Source: Acanthornis magna
Taxonomy: Eukaryota > Chordata > Aves > Passeriformes > Acanthizidae
DNA: 64,000 bases
NCBI GenBank assembly: GCA_036785705.1
Contig: JAWUZG010000071.1
Coordinates: forward strand, 248,001 to 312,000
Reading direction: 5' to 3'
Made by a program: the position numbers and the translations under genes. Each line of letters opens with the position of its first letter. Positions within the stretch are counted from its first letter, which is position 1. A model generated the notes under the pieces. The model was given only the letters and a program-made list of their open reading frames with translations, was not told the DNA's origin and ran no database searches. This document shows, piece after piece, positions 23,174-35,082 of this stretch.

Positions 23174-26100
23174 CATGAAGAAATTGAAATTCTGAGATTC
23201 ACTCTGCATCAGAATCACCCTACATTTTAGTTCTTTGCTGACTTGCATTGCTTCTCTCGGCATATTTCTGAGAACATCGTAACTGTTTATGTGTAACTGT
23301 CTCTGTTTCTCTGGAAAAACATTTAAGAACATACCAGTTCTAAATTAGTACACAGTCATGCAACAAACAAGACAGTAAAGAGAAGGAAAAAGTGATGAAC
23401 TCACTGGATATGTTTACTGACCTGGCTAGTCTCATAGAAATCAATATCATATCCTTTTTTTTTTCTTCCCTTTTCTGTATGTTCATGTCTCTTTATTGCT
23501 CTCTTATAGAGTGCTGGGTCTTCATGATAAGGACATCATGAAGAGATTATGTGAGCACATTTGAGTGACTGAGAGAAAATAATGATAATTTATATTCATT
23601 ATTTCACAGGACAAAAAGTGGGTCTCTTTGTCATATGAAATCTGAACGTATTCCAGAGGTCTAGCTCTTGGTTTGTTTTCTTTTTTTATCCAGTGGTATG
23701 AGATACTGGACAGACATCACTTTTCATAAAAGTCTACTAAATGTTTGCATTTCTTAGATGTCCTTCTTAATATAATATTGGCAAAACCTATCAACATTTT
23801 GTGAAAATATTGGCAAGGCTTCCATTGGCACAAGTGTTAAAACAATATTACTTAGAAAGAAAGCAAAGCCTAGTGTGGGATTAACATGAGAGATTAAAAT
23901 AACTTTTTGCTTTCATTTGTTGAAGGTGCAGTCATTATGACCACCAAGAATTTTTCCACCCACTTTAAAACTGTATTTAAAATGAGCTGTTCCAGAGCTT
24001 TTTGGCATAGAGCTACAAAGCATCATGGATTTTGAATTGCTGTAAACCAGCAAAGCTGGTCTGACCACAGCTAATCTATTGTTGTGCCACTTTGTGTATT
24101 TTAGCTGAGGCTCTGGCACTCTTGTCTATATTGTGTATTACTGCCACCATTTTTCTGATGGGAAATTACTAACTGGTGTGTCCAGCTGACTTTAGCACAA
24201 CTTATTTAACTTCAGCCTGCCTTGCCTGCTGTCAGCTGCAGATGCAGGTTTTGCTTCTACACGTGTAAACCTTTTTCGTGCTCAGTTTCTGAGCCATATA
24301 TCTTAGTGGTGACTGCCCATCCACTGTGATGTAAAAAAGCACCGTGCTATGTAATAACTCCTTGCACAATCAGTTTCTGTTCCTTACTTCTAACCCAAAC
24401 CCCAGTGTGAACAAGGATCTGACAGGCTGTCCTTTTCCCTGGGAAACACGGTTTCTCCATCTGTCTTGCCTGGAATGTCCATGAGGGCTGCTCTGGCTGT
24501 AGCCCTGAGAACCACGACTGATGGTGACAGTGCTCAGCCAGTCTGCCACCCAAGCTGGAGCCGAGGGCTTCTCAAATGGCGCTGAAGTTATGCTCTTTCC
24601 TGTAAAAACTTCCATCTTCAGGCTTAGTATCTGTAACCCCATGGTTATGAAAAAGCTATTTTGAAATTAAGTCTCATTATTCTTTAAGATGCATTATGAA
24701 AGAAACAAAGTATTTTCAGGACATTTTAAATACAGGCATTTAAGAGTGAAAATTTGCAAAAAAGCAATGACTGTAGCCTTATGTCAGAGAGACAAAGGGT
24801 ACCGTTAAAGAGAGACTTGGATTGATGATGAATTGTACTCTTATTCAGAATGACCATATTTTGGCCAGTTGAATAAAAGTTTATTTATTTTTATAGGACA
24901 GGAAAAACACAAAAATTTTTAATGAAAATCTGTGCATAGTCTTAATTCACTGATACCTTCTTATAAATATTTAGTTTTCTAGGAATATTACAACATAAAA
25001 ATGTAATAAAATACAACCATAGAAACAGACTAATGCCAAAAACTGGGGTCGAGTAACTACTTTCTGAAATTCTAGTAGCTGAGGATATATTAAAGATACT
25101 GTTTCTTTCTATATTTATACATTCATATCCTAAAATGCTAAAATAGTTTTTTGTTAGTACTTAAATATGTTTGGGGCCCAGTTACAGTGTGGGTGGGTAT
25201 AATGTGATCATAACTTATTTCTTGCTACTTGAAAATCTGGCTCGGTCAGTTTGGGAGGCTGGACTACTATGGCCTCAATTCAGTTTTTATGCTTATTTTA
25301 TTGTATGTCTTTTATTAGCTACATCTGTTTATCACAGTGTATTGTGCATCCACTTGTTCAAGAGAAACTGAGTTAATAGCATTGATTTATGGCCTTGGGT
25401 CAAACCTGGCTGCAGAGAGAGGTGTGAATGGTCAGTGTAGAGAAATCCATACCAACCAGCCAGATGATTACAAGGCAGCAGGAGTGGAAGGGAACCATAA
25501 AATAATCCCTTGTACCATCAGCTTACAATGTCAGAAGAGAAGCTGGGATGTAGTAGCACACATTACAGTGATCAAAAGAAAGTTTTAAAGTACATTTATT
25601 TGTGTTTACTATGCCTTCTCTTTTATATCTTTTCCATAGTTAAAGATTTCAGTTTGTGTATTGGCTCTGGACTATGGGTCGATAAAGTTTTATTTTGCCT
25701 GATGTTTCACAACACTTTCTTGTACAGTTAACAGGCGAAAAGCTCTTGCAGATGAGAGAGGCAATAATATAACACTGAAGCTAAGCCTCAGGGTATTGGA
25801 ATATTTTCATTTACCAAGCTTGTTGGACCCAGCTGTGTGCTGTACGCCTTGTCTGCCCCATACGCCTTTGTTTCTGCAGCAGAAAACTCAGGCTGATTGT
25901 AGGAAAGAAGATGCAATTTACTTTGTCCGGATCCTTGGTACAGATGTTTAGGAATCCACAACCCTTGTGTGCTTGTTATCTAGTCTAGATATACCTTTAA
26001 CTAGCCACAGTCCACATACAGATAACAGCCTACCTTTACTGTCTACTGGAGCATCAGTGGTGCTCCCCTCATCACAGTATTCACCGAAAATTTCACAGTC

Positions 26101-27094
26101 CTTCACCAAGAATTCATACTCATGGTGTAAGAGTCCATCAGCTGACAATAGTCCAATGTGGCATATCTATTCTGCATGCATGACTAACTGTTGATGATAA
26201 CCCCAGGATCATTGGTTGTATTTCATTGGATATGTTTGGAACAGAAAAATTTATTAGATCAGTGCATTGCTTAACTTTTCAGGTCCTAGTGCTTATATGG
26301 GCCTCATTACTTCTGAGCAGTTTGCTGTGAACAAATCCCTGGTAGGATAATTCTCTAGTTAAGCCTACACATCTCTGCTGAAGAGTTTTCACATGGTGTC
26401 CCAAATATAATGAAAAACAGGTTTAATGCCATTAGACTAGATAAAAATGTACGCTCTGCACTCTTACTGCCATGTAACAAAGTAACAACACATTGCCATA
26501 TATTGTCAAAATCATATACAAAGTTGGGCAAGTGCCTGACTTGTGCATATGCATTATCTGGCTCCATGCATGTTATAGTCATTCCTCCAGCTGAAGAAAC
26601 CACCTGTCTAAATCGTCTCTTCTCTTGAGAACAAAACACTGCAGGTCTAACTTGCCTGCCTTGGTGGCACTGGTGAAGTCTTCACATTGGCATCAATGCA
26701 CCCACTTGCAGGAAAATGTGAATATTGAATAAGAGAAAACCTTAACCACATCAATAGAATGATCTTTTGCTTCCCCACTTGCCTGAAACCTTGGGAAGAC
26801 TTTCTGATTATTTCAAAGGATGTGGTAACAGAACTGCAGTGGCTTATAATCTTCAGTTTAGTAAAACAGGTTTAGCTAGGATTCAGCTCTGAGATCTCTC
26901 TATAGAAACTTAGTAAAACTGTGAGACACTTAAGTCAGAGCGTGATCAAATTCTATTAGAAAGATAATTATATTGATTTTATTTTCTGCGAATAAAGTCT
27001 TTCTACTCCATCATTTTCCTAGTCTATGTAACTTGAAATCTTGGAAGAAAAAAAGGATTTCTTTTAATTAGCAGTGTTCTTGCTGGTCAAGTCC
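23174..27094. other. unique stretch with a GC-richer patch, no gene seen
   Basis: A GC-richer patch at about 24200-24640 has overlapping minus frames (68 and 90 codons), unrecognised. Minus frames at 26355-26639 (94 codons) and 25948-26148 (66 codons) lie in different reading frames and resemble no family I know. Nothing could be assigned. Confidence 0.35.
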
Positions 27095-27153
27095 AGATGA
27101 TGGTGATAATGATTATTATTACTACTATTACTTACTACTACTACTACTATTAG
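27095..27153. repeat. trinucleotide microsatellite (ATG/ATT/ACT type)
   Basis: Runs of GATGATGGTGATAATGATT-like, then TATTATTACTACTATTAC, then (CTA)n triplets in nearly constant register, with substitutions between units. Confidence 0.8.
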
Positions 27154-27240
27154 TTATTTTTAGCTAGCTGAATTTCTTGCATTACACTTTGAGATAAAAG
27201 CTGTAAACTTCCCCCTGTACATAATAAGGACATAATTTCA

Positions 27241-27305
27241 GGTCGAAGTGGCACAGTGGGCGCTGCTCTGGTCTTTGATGTCTGGAGAGTGGAACTCACA
27301 TTCTG
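27241..27305 (+). repeat. possible tRNA-derived SINE fossil
   Basis: 'tggcacagtggg' (27249-27260) fits the A-box consensus. 'agtggaactca' lies about 39 bases further on, at the place of a poor B box. The following 'cattctgcc' recalls the MIR head, which has 'ctctgcc' in this place. Very degraded; coincidence is possible. Confidence 0.2.
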
Positions 27306-28658
27306 CCTTTGATCTCAAGTGAAAATAAGTTTGGTGAGTCTCATTTTAGCCTCCTCTCTGCAGTGTAAGTGCTCCCACAGTTCAGTACAATTGGCATTCT
27401 CTGTGTAAGAGAGGCCCTAGGCGTGGGGTGTTGTGGGGTCAGTGCTGACATTTGCTGGCAAAGCTGAATGGAGGTGCTTGCCTAACAGCTTGTGTGATGC
27501 CTGCCTTACATTTAGCACTGCATTACAAAATACATTTACGTTGTTAATATAAAATAATATAGTTCCAAAGCAGCTTGCAGATAGACATCTTAGTTCATCC
27601 ATATAAAATATTTTATTATATTATCTTACTTAAAAGACTTCTTTCTCTTCACTTGACATGCAGGTTTTTAAAATCGCTCCGTCATACACTCCATCTAACA
27701 GTAACCCTTTGGTAAGCCCCTCAAAGCTTGCCAAGACCACACACTCCATAGTTCTACCTAAAGACAAATGCAGTGAAACATGATTAATTCTGAATATTCA
27801 GTCATTATTTTAGCTTTGCTTTTGCCTGATTTTTTTCAATCAATTCTTCTAAAATCCTACTCTGTCACAGTCCAGTCTCTGAACCTAGTTATTCTCCAGC
27901 AGGTCACTGAAGATCTGGTAAATATCCAAGCAATATCTCCCCAGATTTAGGAACAGGGAATCTTGTTTTATCGTGCATCTGTATAAAAGCACCTGGTATA
28001 ATTTGACCCTCTTTTTAAGAACTATTGTGGTACATTTAAAAAAAAAAAAAAAAAGACAAATTAAATACATAAGTGCTATATAGCACCATCAAAATCTAGC
28101 AATGCCTTGAGGCACATTGTAGAGCTTACTTGGCAAAGCAGAAGCTTAAATACAGGGAAGAGTTTTGTGTGTGCATATTTCACAGTTCATTTTGTTATTT
28201 GCTGTGATTCAAAGGAATTTGAGAAAATAAAAGTAAAGCAGCAATAATGAAGATCTCATTTATTGTTTAACAGGCCAAAATCTAACTGAAGTCCAATTTG
28301 TGTATGACTTCCCTCTCATAAAATAAAGTCTGTTACCTTTGTAATCCTTTATATTGTTAAAAAAGAGTCAAGTTTATGTGATATGAAATTAAGTCATTAA
28401 CCACAACATCAAACTCTGCCTCTTCCAATATACTGCTGAGATTCTTGTGATGCCATTTAATTTTTTTAAAAAATAAACTGAGGAAGTGGATAAAACTGAG
28501 GAACTTCCAGAAAAAAACCTTGAAGTTCATCTTCCCCATTTTCTTTTTTTTAATAGTTGCCTATTAATAGAGGCTTGAATGGGTTAAGGAATAAGGGGTA
28601 AAGGATAAGGTGAATCTGTTCAGGCAACCAGTGGCTGGAGATTTCTTGATTAAGAGGT
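27306..28658. other. unique AT-rich stretch, no gene seen
   Basis: Contains an A run at 28038-28054 and only 60-61-codon frames. No repeat family or RNA recognised. Confidence 0.4.
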
Positions 28659-28901
28659 CATGTTGGCCATGTTGGCCATGTCGGCCATGTTGTCCGTGTC
28701 GGCCATGTTGGCTGTGTTGGCCATGTTGGTCGTGTTGGCCATGTTGGCTGTATTGACTATGTTGGCTGTGTTGGCCATGTTGGCTGTATTGGCAATGTTG
28801 GCCGTGTTGGCCATGTTGGCCGTGTTGGCTGTGTTGGCCATGTTGGTCATGTTGGTCATGTTGGTCCTGTTGGCCGTGTTGGCCATGTTGGTCGTGTTGA
28901 T
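28659..28901. repeat. 9-bp minisatellite, 27 units (CATGTTGGC)
   Basis: Twenty-seven consecutive 9-base units can be read from 28659 to 28901 without a single insertion or deletion. The consensus is CATGTTGGC. Units differ by substitution, mostly in the first three bases (CAT, CGT, TGT, and once each AAT, TAT and CCT) and in the last base (C or T). Parts show an 18-base alternation of CAT and TGT/CGT units. Because 9 is a multiple of 3, frames stay open on both strands (plus: Met-Leu-Ala-like triads at 28660-28911; minus: Met-Ala-Asn/Thr-Ala-Asn triads at 28650-28886). These have no flanking gene structure and I do not call them coding. Confidence 0.95.
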
Positions 28902-30730
28902 GGCTACTTAAAGACCCTTCTTGATCCCTGCCTGACTTCCTGGCTCACAGCATCATGCTGTTGACTCAGCCTGTTGACTTTGGAGGAGAAAATGCTTTTT
29001 ATAACTTTGATGATATTATTTCTGTTATGGACACAGCAGGATTCCAAGAACAGGGAATCTGTGTTTTGCTAACCTCACAAGATCAGGAAGCCGATCCCAG
29101 CAAGATTTCTCAGGACCCTTATATATCAGACGTTGGTGTCTGATTAGTTTTTCTCCCACTCTCCCCTGGACTTCTTGACTTTTGTAGACTTACAGATCTT
29201 TACAAAAGAACATCCAGTGATACTTCCAAACTCACCCATCCCTCATGAGACTTGTGCTTTGTGCCATGAAATGCAAATGAAACTCAGCAATTTCATTCAT
29301 GATAATCAATTTTAACCCAAACTTGTAGTATTTGGAACAGTTTATTTGTCACTTGTGGTTAAAAAATATTTGTTTGCACATAGTAAAGCAGCAACCTGCC
29401 AGATGGCAGAAAAACAAACTGCCATGCCTGATCCCTTTGTCCGTAACACATAAGCAGCAGGTCAAATGAAGATAAAAATCTCAGGGATTAACTCTGTCAA
29501 TAACAGTTTCTGTAAAATTCTTTCCAGGCAGGAACTTTTCCATTCATTGTAAACATCTGCTGAAGAAACCACATTCATTTCCTAAGGAAAAAGATGTGCA
29601 AGCATTCACCTTTTACACTTACTAAAGTATACATAACTTTCTACCAAAAGGCTATTTATATTCATAAAAGGTTTTTTAAAAATTAATCATAAAACCAAGT
29701 ATCATGCTAATTTCATAACACGTTTAGAGCAATGTAGATGTTTAAGTAATTTAATTAAATCTATTAAACCTTTCCAAATCATGTATCTACCTATTAGCAG
29801 TTAATTATAAACCACTCCATGCTTTTATAATGTCATTAAAACTAATTTCAAGGAGTTATTCTTGTAGAACAGGGATGGCATCCATCCTGGCTTAAAGGTT
29901 AATCAGCTGTTCAGCATATTTTAGAAATACAGGCAATTTCTTTCTCTGAATATCTAGGGCGGGAAATGTATCAACAAATACTCACCAAACCAACACTTGG
30001 ACTCCAAGTAAATGCTTCTTCTTCAAATGGATTCAAGTCTCTCTCACCTTTGCTGTGTAGACATGCCTGAAGTCTCTACACATTGTGGTTGACATGGAGT
30101 CTCTGGATCTTGATAATTATTTTTTCCTGAGAAAATAAAGCTTCACTTGTGCACATAGAGGAGTGTAAGACTTTTTAATAGATACTTGGACTCTCTCATG
30201 GGCTACTGGCTTCCTGAATCCCAGTGTGAGCACCAGGAAGAATGGCTGAACCTTCTCTTCCCCTGAATTTTTGGGAAATGCAGCAGATCTGTCTGACCTG
30301 AGCCCTCATATCCCTTCAGTTCTGCAGGACATCATGTGGTTGGATTGCCACGAAGGGAAAACTAGCCTATGAAAAGATGCACAGTGTTACTAGTGGGCAT
30401 GGGTTAATACAGGAAAGTTTTCTTTGTCGTGCCCAATCATCGACAAACAGGTTGTTTCAGGATATGTGAAGCTGTGCCAGCATCACACCATTCATTATCT
30501 TGGAGCTAACAAACTCCCATCAGGAGATGGATATATTTGTTTGTTGAATTATCAGATCTATTCAGCTTCTAAACCAGAGCTATCTCTTCTGATGGACATT
30601 CATTTCAGTCTTGGAACAGGGAGAGAGCTGAGGGCTATGGTTAGTCCTCAGTTCCATGCTGTTTCCCCAGAGCAGGTAACAGTCAAACTATTTATTGGTT
30701 GCATCTCTGTAAAGACTGAACAAATTTGTG
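28902..30730. other. unique sequence, no gene seen
   Basis: The 62-codon frame at 28955-29143 has an acidic composition but no splice context or known domain. The rest is AT-rich and unassigned. Confidence 0.35.
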
Positions 30731-30893
30731 TTCTTTTTTTTTTTTTTTTAAATTTGTTTTTGTTTTTGTTTTTGTTTTGGGTCTTCTTTTTTGCTTTTTG
30801 TTTTGGTTTGGGTTTTTTTGTTTTGTTTTGGTTTGGTTTTTTTGATTTGGTTGGGTTTTGTTATTTTGTTTTTGTATTTGGTTTTTTTTTTGG
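30731..30893. repeat. T/G-rich low-complexity tract
   Basis: A T16-class run is followed by GTTTTT and GTTTTG-type units and then irregular T/G sequence. The 185-codon frame across it (30424-30981) opens at TTG, not ATG, and its second half is poly-Phe/Leu/Gly produced by this tract, so it is not a gene. Confidence 0.9.
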
Positions 30894-33175
30894 ATTTGTG
30901 AATTTTGAACACTTTGAAATTTACCTGAATGGCTCTTGTCTCAGGGTTTTTAACTGTGGAGTTGACATCCCATCATGCTGATGAGTGTTGATACTTACAG
31001 ACTGTCTGAATTCAGCAAGGAAGATTGTGGTGCCAAGGAAGAAAAGACTAGGAAACAAAGGAAAACCTGTCAGCCTGCTGGAAGGAGACTCTGCTAATCC
31101 TCTTTGGGGATATCCATGCTGCTTTTCAAATAACTTGTTTGCGGTAAGAGTGATTTTGTTAAAGATAATATATAAGGCATTTTCTCATAAGCAGTGAGTC
31201 CAGTGGGACATGGAGACATAGGAACTAGCCAAATAAACATTAAGGAAGGAGCACTAGCTAGAGGAAGCTGAGAGATAATGTAGAGGATGGATGACCTGGT
31301 AGCTTTAGTGTTGATATAAACTTGCAAAAGTCACTTCCCTGCTCTGTCAAAAATTTCCTGTGTGACCACATGCAAACTGCCGAAGCCAGGTATTACAAGG
31401 AGATTATCGTTTACAGCTTAACCTTAGGCAAACACAGTCTGTCTGCAAATTTCACAAGAAATTAAGTACCTAATTAAGAGCAGTTGTCTAAATACCTTTG
31501 TGAACATTGCCTCCAGCATATTTGTGCTCTACTGTTAAATGCACCTCTGTTCTTCTCAAAGGTATTGGAGGAATGAAGACCTTAAAGAGTAGGTTGACAG
31601 GGAAACATGTTTTGGGCACACCTATCTCAAGACAAAATTATGTACTAGATGTGCTTATTTTTCTCTGTGGACTATAATGACAGATTGTAGGTGTCCCACT
31701 ACCATGTCTATTAAACACATGTCAGTGTTAGGGCACATAAATCCTGCTTTTTGTGGTTAAAAAGCTTCTAGAAGTTAGCATTATGACTTTCAGAAAATGA
31801 GTAGTGAATAAAACCTAGTGGCATATACCCACTAAAGTAATCTCATTAGAGTCTCAAGACATAGCTCACAGAAATCACACAGAACTTTGTAGAACATCCA
31901 CACTTTAATAGTATTTCATTCTCCGTTTTTTGTTGCTTGAGCATGAACCCTGAGTTAATGTGATTTTTAAAGGAGAATCCTATGTGCTTTTTTCTGTCAT
32001 TATAGATTGGATATTTTTCTTTGCCTGTCTTTGCTAACAGTGGGTGGCAAAATGTGCAGGCTGCAGTTCAATCCAAGTGATGATGTGACTGAGCAGGTGC
32101 TTTACTCCATTTTTTTGTTAGCTTCTTGTGTGGATTTGGTCTTGTTTTCTATATGCTATACACTATCTTGACATAAAATGCACACAGTTCACTTCATGAT
32201 GAGCCTGACAAGTTAAATTAAGATGGGAGTGTGTGGCTGTGCCAAGGCTGTTATTAGAACATTTGTGTTGCCAGAGCATAGTCTCATTCAAATTTAATAC
32301 CCAGCAGACCTATCTCTGACAGACCCAATTTTACTGGTGTTTTAGATTGGTTTGCACAGTTGTCCTCCTCGTCAGGCCAGGTAATAGCTCCTTGACACAA
32401 ACATACATGAAGCTTTAAGAGAAAACCCACTCCTTATCTATGGAAGATATGTGAAGAGCCAGAGCAATGGAATAAACATTATTTTAAACAGAAAAATATT
32501 TAAAAGTATTTTTTCTGGGTTTGCATGTTTTTGATTTACCTAGTGGACATGCACTCATCCATTAGTCGGGTGGTTGCTCTCTGACAGGCGCATATATAGG
32601 GTTTTGTGTGCATCTATATGAAAGACGGTAAATTAAATTTGCCCATTCACTGTTTCCCACTTGAATGGCCCCATCCAACTTTCACAGGGGAACAGTGAAC
32701 CCCTGGTTAGCTGACTGCCAGTCTGGTAAATTCACCCCTGGCTTTGGCAATGAAAGTAAGCCTTGCCTAGTCCATGTTATCAGGTTCTACATTTCAGATT
32801 GCCAGCGCTTCCTTGGAGATGTGTCAAACTGAGATCTGCTAACAGGTTTGACAATATAACTACCTACACCTCCAGGGCTTATAGACTTTTGTCTGATAAA
32901 AATAAGCATATTGAAAGGTCTAATTCAGAAAGGGAAAAGATTTGATAAACAACTAGATGCTGATTAAGTCCAAATCACAGTGGCACTTCTAAATGAACAG
33001 TTCATTCTGAAATTTGGACTCAAAATCCTAGAGCCTCAAGGTGTTTTGACTAACCCAAGAATGTTTTATCTTTCTCTATTTTGTTCTAAACACTACAATA
33101 CAAAAAATATTTAGATTTAGAGACCAAAACTATCACTAAGGTAAATTTGTGGTGACTGTTGGAGTATATCAGGTT
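30894..33175. other. unique stretch, no gene seen
   Basis: Frames up to 77 codons only (31094-31327 minus). No repeat family recognised. Confidence 0.4.
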
Positions 33176-33214
33176 TGTCTCATTTATTATACATTGTCTC
33201 ATTTATTTATACAT
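33176..33214. repeat. two-copy tandem duplication (19/20 bp)
   Basis: 'tgtctcatttattatacat' is followed at once by the same unit with one extra T. A replication-slippage duplication. Confidence 0.85.
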
Positions 33215-34040
33215 TTAAAATGTATTTTGGGACAGTCAGTTGACCATTGTCTGTTTGTCCTAAGAAATGAGCAGGTACTGAAACATCTTGAACTTTCTGC
33301 ATTCTCACATGTAAAACTGAGCATAGAGTCATGTAAAACCTGCCAAAAAGGTTTTGGAGGAGGAAAATTGAAGATGAAAAAGGTATGGAAAAGCAAGGAT
33401 AAAGACTGAAATAGCTTAAGTAAAAGCACAAAAAAACGTATATCAGAAAAGCAGTGTAAAAAACAAAGTTATCATCCAGTTTTTCAACATTTTATAATCA
33501 CGGTGCAGCATAAATTTTGGTTAAACATTAAACAGCATTAAGGTACTTTACTAATCAACTTGGTCACTGCAGCAGGGGAAAAGTAAAACATCTGAGTACT
33601 AACAATTCCTACTTATTTTTAGCCAAGTTTCTGTTTTCTTTTTGTGAAGTAAGTCCTGTTGCTAGACACAAAAAGAAAGAAGCGTATCTTATACAAAGAA
33701 TCAGGACATATTGACAAAAACTTCAGGCTATGAGACATAAGAAGTTATGAGAGAATTCATTATACTTTCTTTTCCCTTGTAAACCTTTGTGGTCAGAGAG
33801 GATCTTTGTAGAAACCAGAGGAATTTTACAAAAAACAGACACTTCTATTTCCCTGGTGTCCCACTCTTCAACATGCCAAGAGGTTTTAAAAACATGTATA
33901 TATTCTTTGCTTAAAATAACACTGTTTATTTCACCCTGACAAAAATGTGCCAACTGCTTTATCCTCTAAAAAGATGAGTGAAATCTGTAAGTTAGAATCA
34001 ATAGAGATGTGTAGAAACTTGCTTGGATTAAATACTGTAC
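33215..34040. other. unique stretch, no gene seen
   Basis: Overlapping minus frames of 74-76 codons at 33199-33431 and 33723-33953; none recognisable. Confidence 0.4.
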
Positions 34041-34150
34041 AGTTTTCCTTTTACTTTCTTCTCCCCTCCCCACTTTCTCTCTCTCCTTCTCTTTCAGAAA
34101 GGAAGTCGTGCACAAAAGCTTTACTAAGAAACATCTCCCTATTAGCAGAA
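34041..34150 (+). other. candidate splice acceptor and 53-nt exon
   Basis: A pyrimidine-rich tract of more than 50 bases (34041-34094) ends in 'ctttcag' at 34097, a near-ideal 3' splice site. Fifty-three bases later comes 'gaa|gtgaga', an acceptable 5' splice site. Between them (34098-34150) one frame is open for 17 codons. No homology was recognised. A real exon would sit inside a larger gene whose other exons lie outside or were missed. Pyrimidine tracts followed by AG also occur by chance. Confidence 0.2.
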
Positions 34151-34289
34151 GTGAGAGGCAGTTACTGTGACATGTTATTCTGCTGATTATTGTGCTAGTG
34201 ATATATTTGCTATCAGTGTATTTTGGCTAATGACTGGCCATAGCTGGAAACATTCAGATCCTGAACACTTGACACATTGCAGCAGCATA
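34151..34289. other. short unassigned spacer
   Basis: Nothing recognised. Confidence 0.3.
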
Positions 34290-34366
34290 ATATACATTTA
34301 TGTACAACATACATGCACACAGACATATGCATATACGTACATATATTCTCATATATATGCACACTG
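34290..34366. repeat. alternating purine-pyrimidine low-complexity stretch
   Basis: Degenerate (AT/AC)n with 'acatacatgcacac', 'catatgcatatacgtacata' and 'catatatatgcacac'. No single unit dominates. Confidence 0.65.
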
Positions 34367-35012
34367 AAATGAGGAGCAGGGCTCATAAATTCTGTAAGAT
34401 CTTTGTACAGATCATAAATAAACTTACTATGAGCTTTTCTGCTTCAATGTTATGAAATGGAGCCAAAAGTTTTTAACATAATATGATGTGACTTGGGCCA
34501 AACATGAAAAAGCATAGAAAGAATGTTCAGCTGGGACACAATTCATGAGACCAAACAAGAAGTGCTTTCATAAATCTGCTTGCATGTGTTAGGATAAAGA
34601 CAAAAAATTAAAGGTCTGTTCAAGTGTAAGAAGGCAATATTTTGCACGTGTAAACATGGCAGAGTTTCATGGTTAAATGATGATATTGAGGGGAAGAATA
34701 AACAGTACAAATAGTAAACATATCCCAGAGATGGTGAATGCAATCACAGTGGGATAGAAACACCCACGGAATAATGCATGGTCTGCTGGACTCTGTCATG
34801 AAGTGTGCAGTGCTTGCTTCCATCAGCTGGGGGAAGCTGGAAAAGGAAGGGTTGGTGAAGGCTCTGCAACGAGCAGAGGGAGATGAAGAGCAGCAGTGAG
34901 GTGCCAAGTGTGAGCATAACAAGCCACCCTCTCCTGCATTACCAAAAACATTCACCTCAAAGCAGGGGCCATGATAGATAAGTACTTCAAACCTTCAATG
35001 AAAAAAGGAAAG
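34367..35012. other. unique stretch, no gene seen
   Basis: The minus frame 34620-34955 (111 codons) has no recognisable domain. Confidence 0.35.
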
Positions 35013-35082
35013 GAAGTTTAAAGAACTGAAGTGATTTCCTCAAGTCTGACAATAAATCAAGTGGAAGAATCTGGAGCTCCCT
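35013..35082 (-). mobile_element. MIR SINE fossil
   Basis: 'gaagtgatttcctcaagtct' followed by 'aaatcaagtggaagaatctg' and 'gagctc' parallels the antisense MIR core (a phrase of the type aagtgacttgcccaagg, then agtaagtggcagagc). Old and diverged; only about 70 bases are visible. Confidence 0.4.

Noticed and set aside
22781..23332. 149-codon poly-Phe and 139-codon poly-Lys/Glu frames
   Set aside because: Products of the CTTTTTT heptamer tract.
25948..26639. Two minus-strand frames (66 and 94 codons) as exons of one decayed gene
   Set aside because: They lie in different frames, lack splice sites between them and match no family I know.
30424..30981. 185-codon hydrophobic frame
   Set aside because: Starts at TTG and its C-terminal half is the T/G tract; no domain in the first half.
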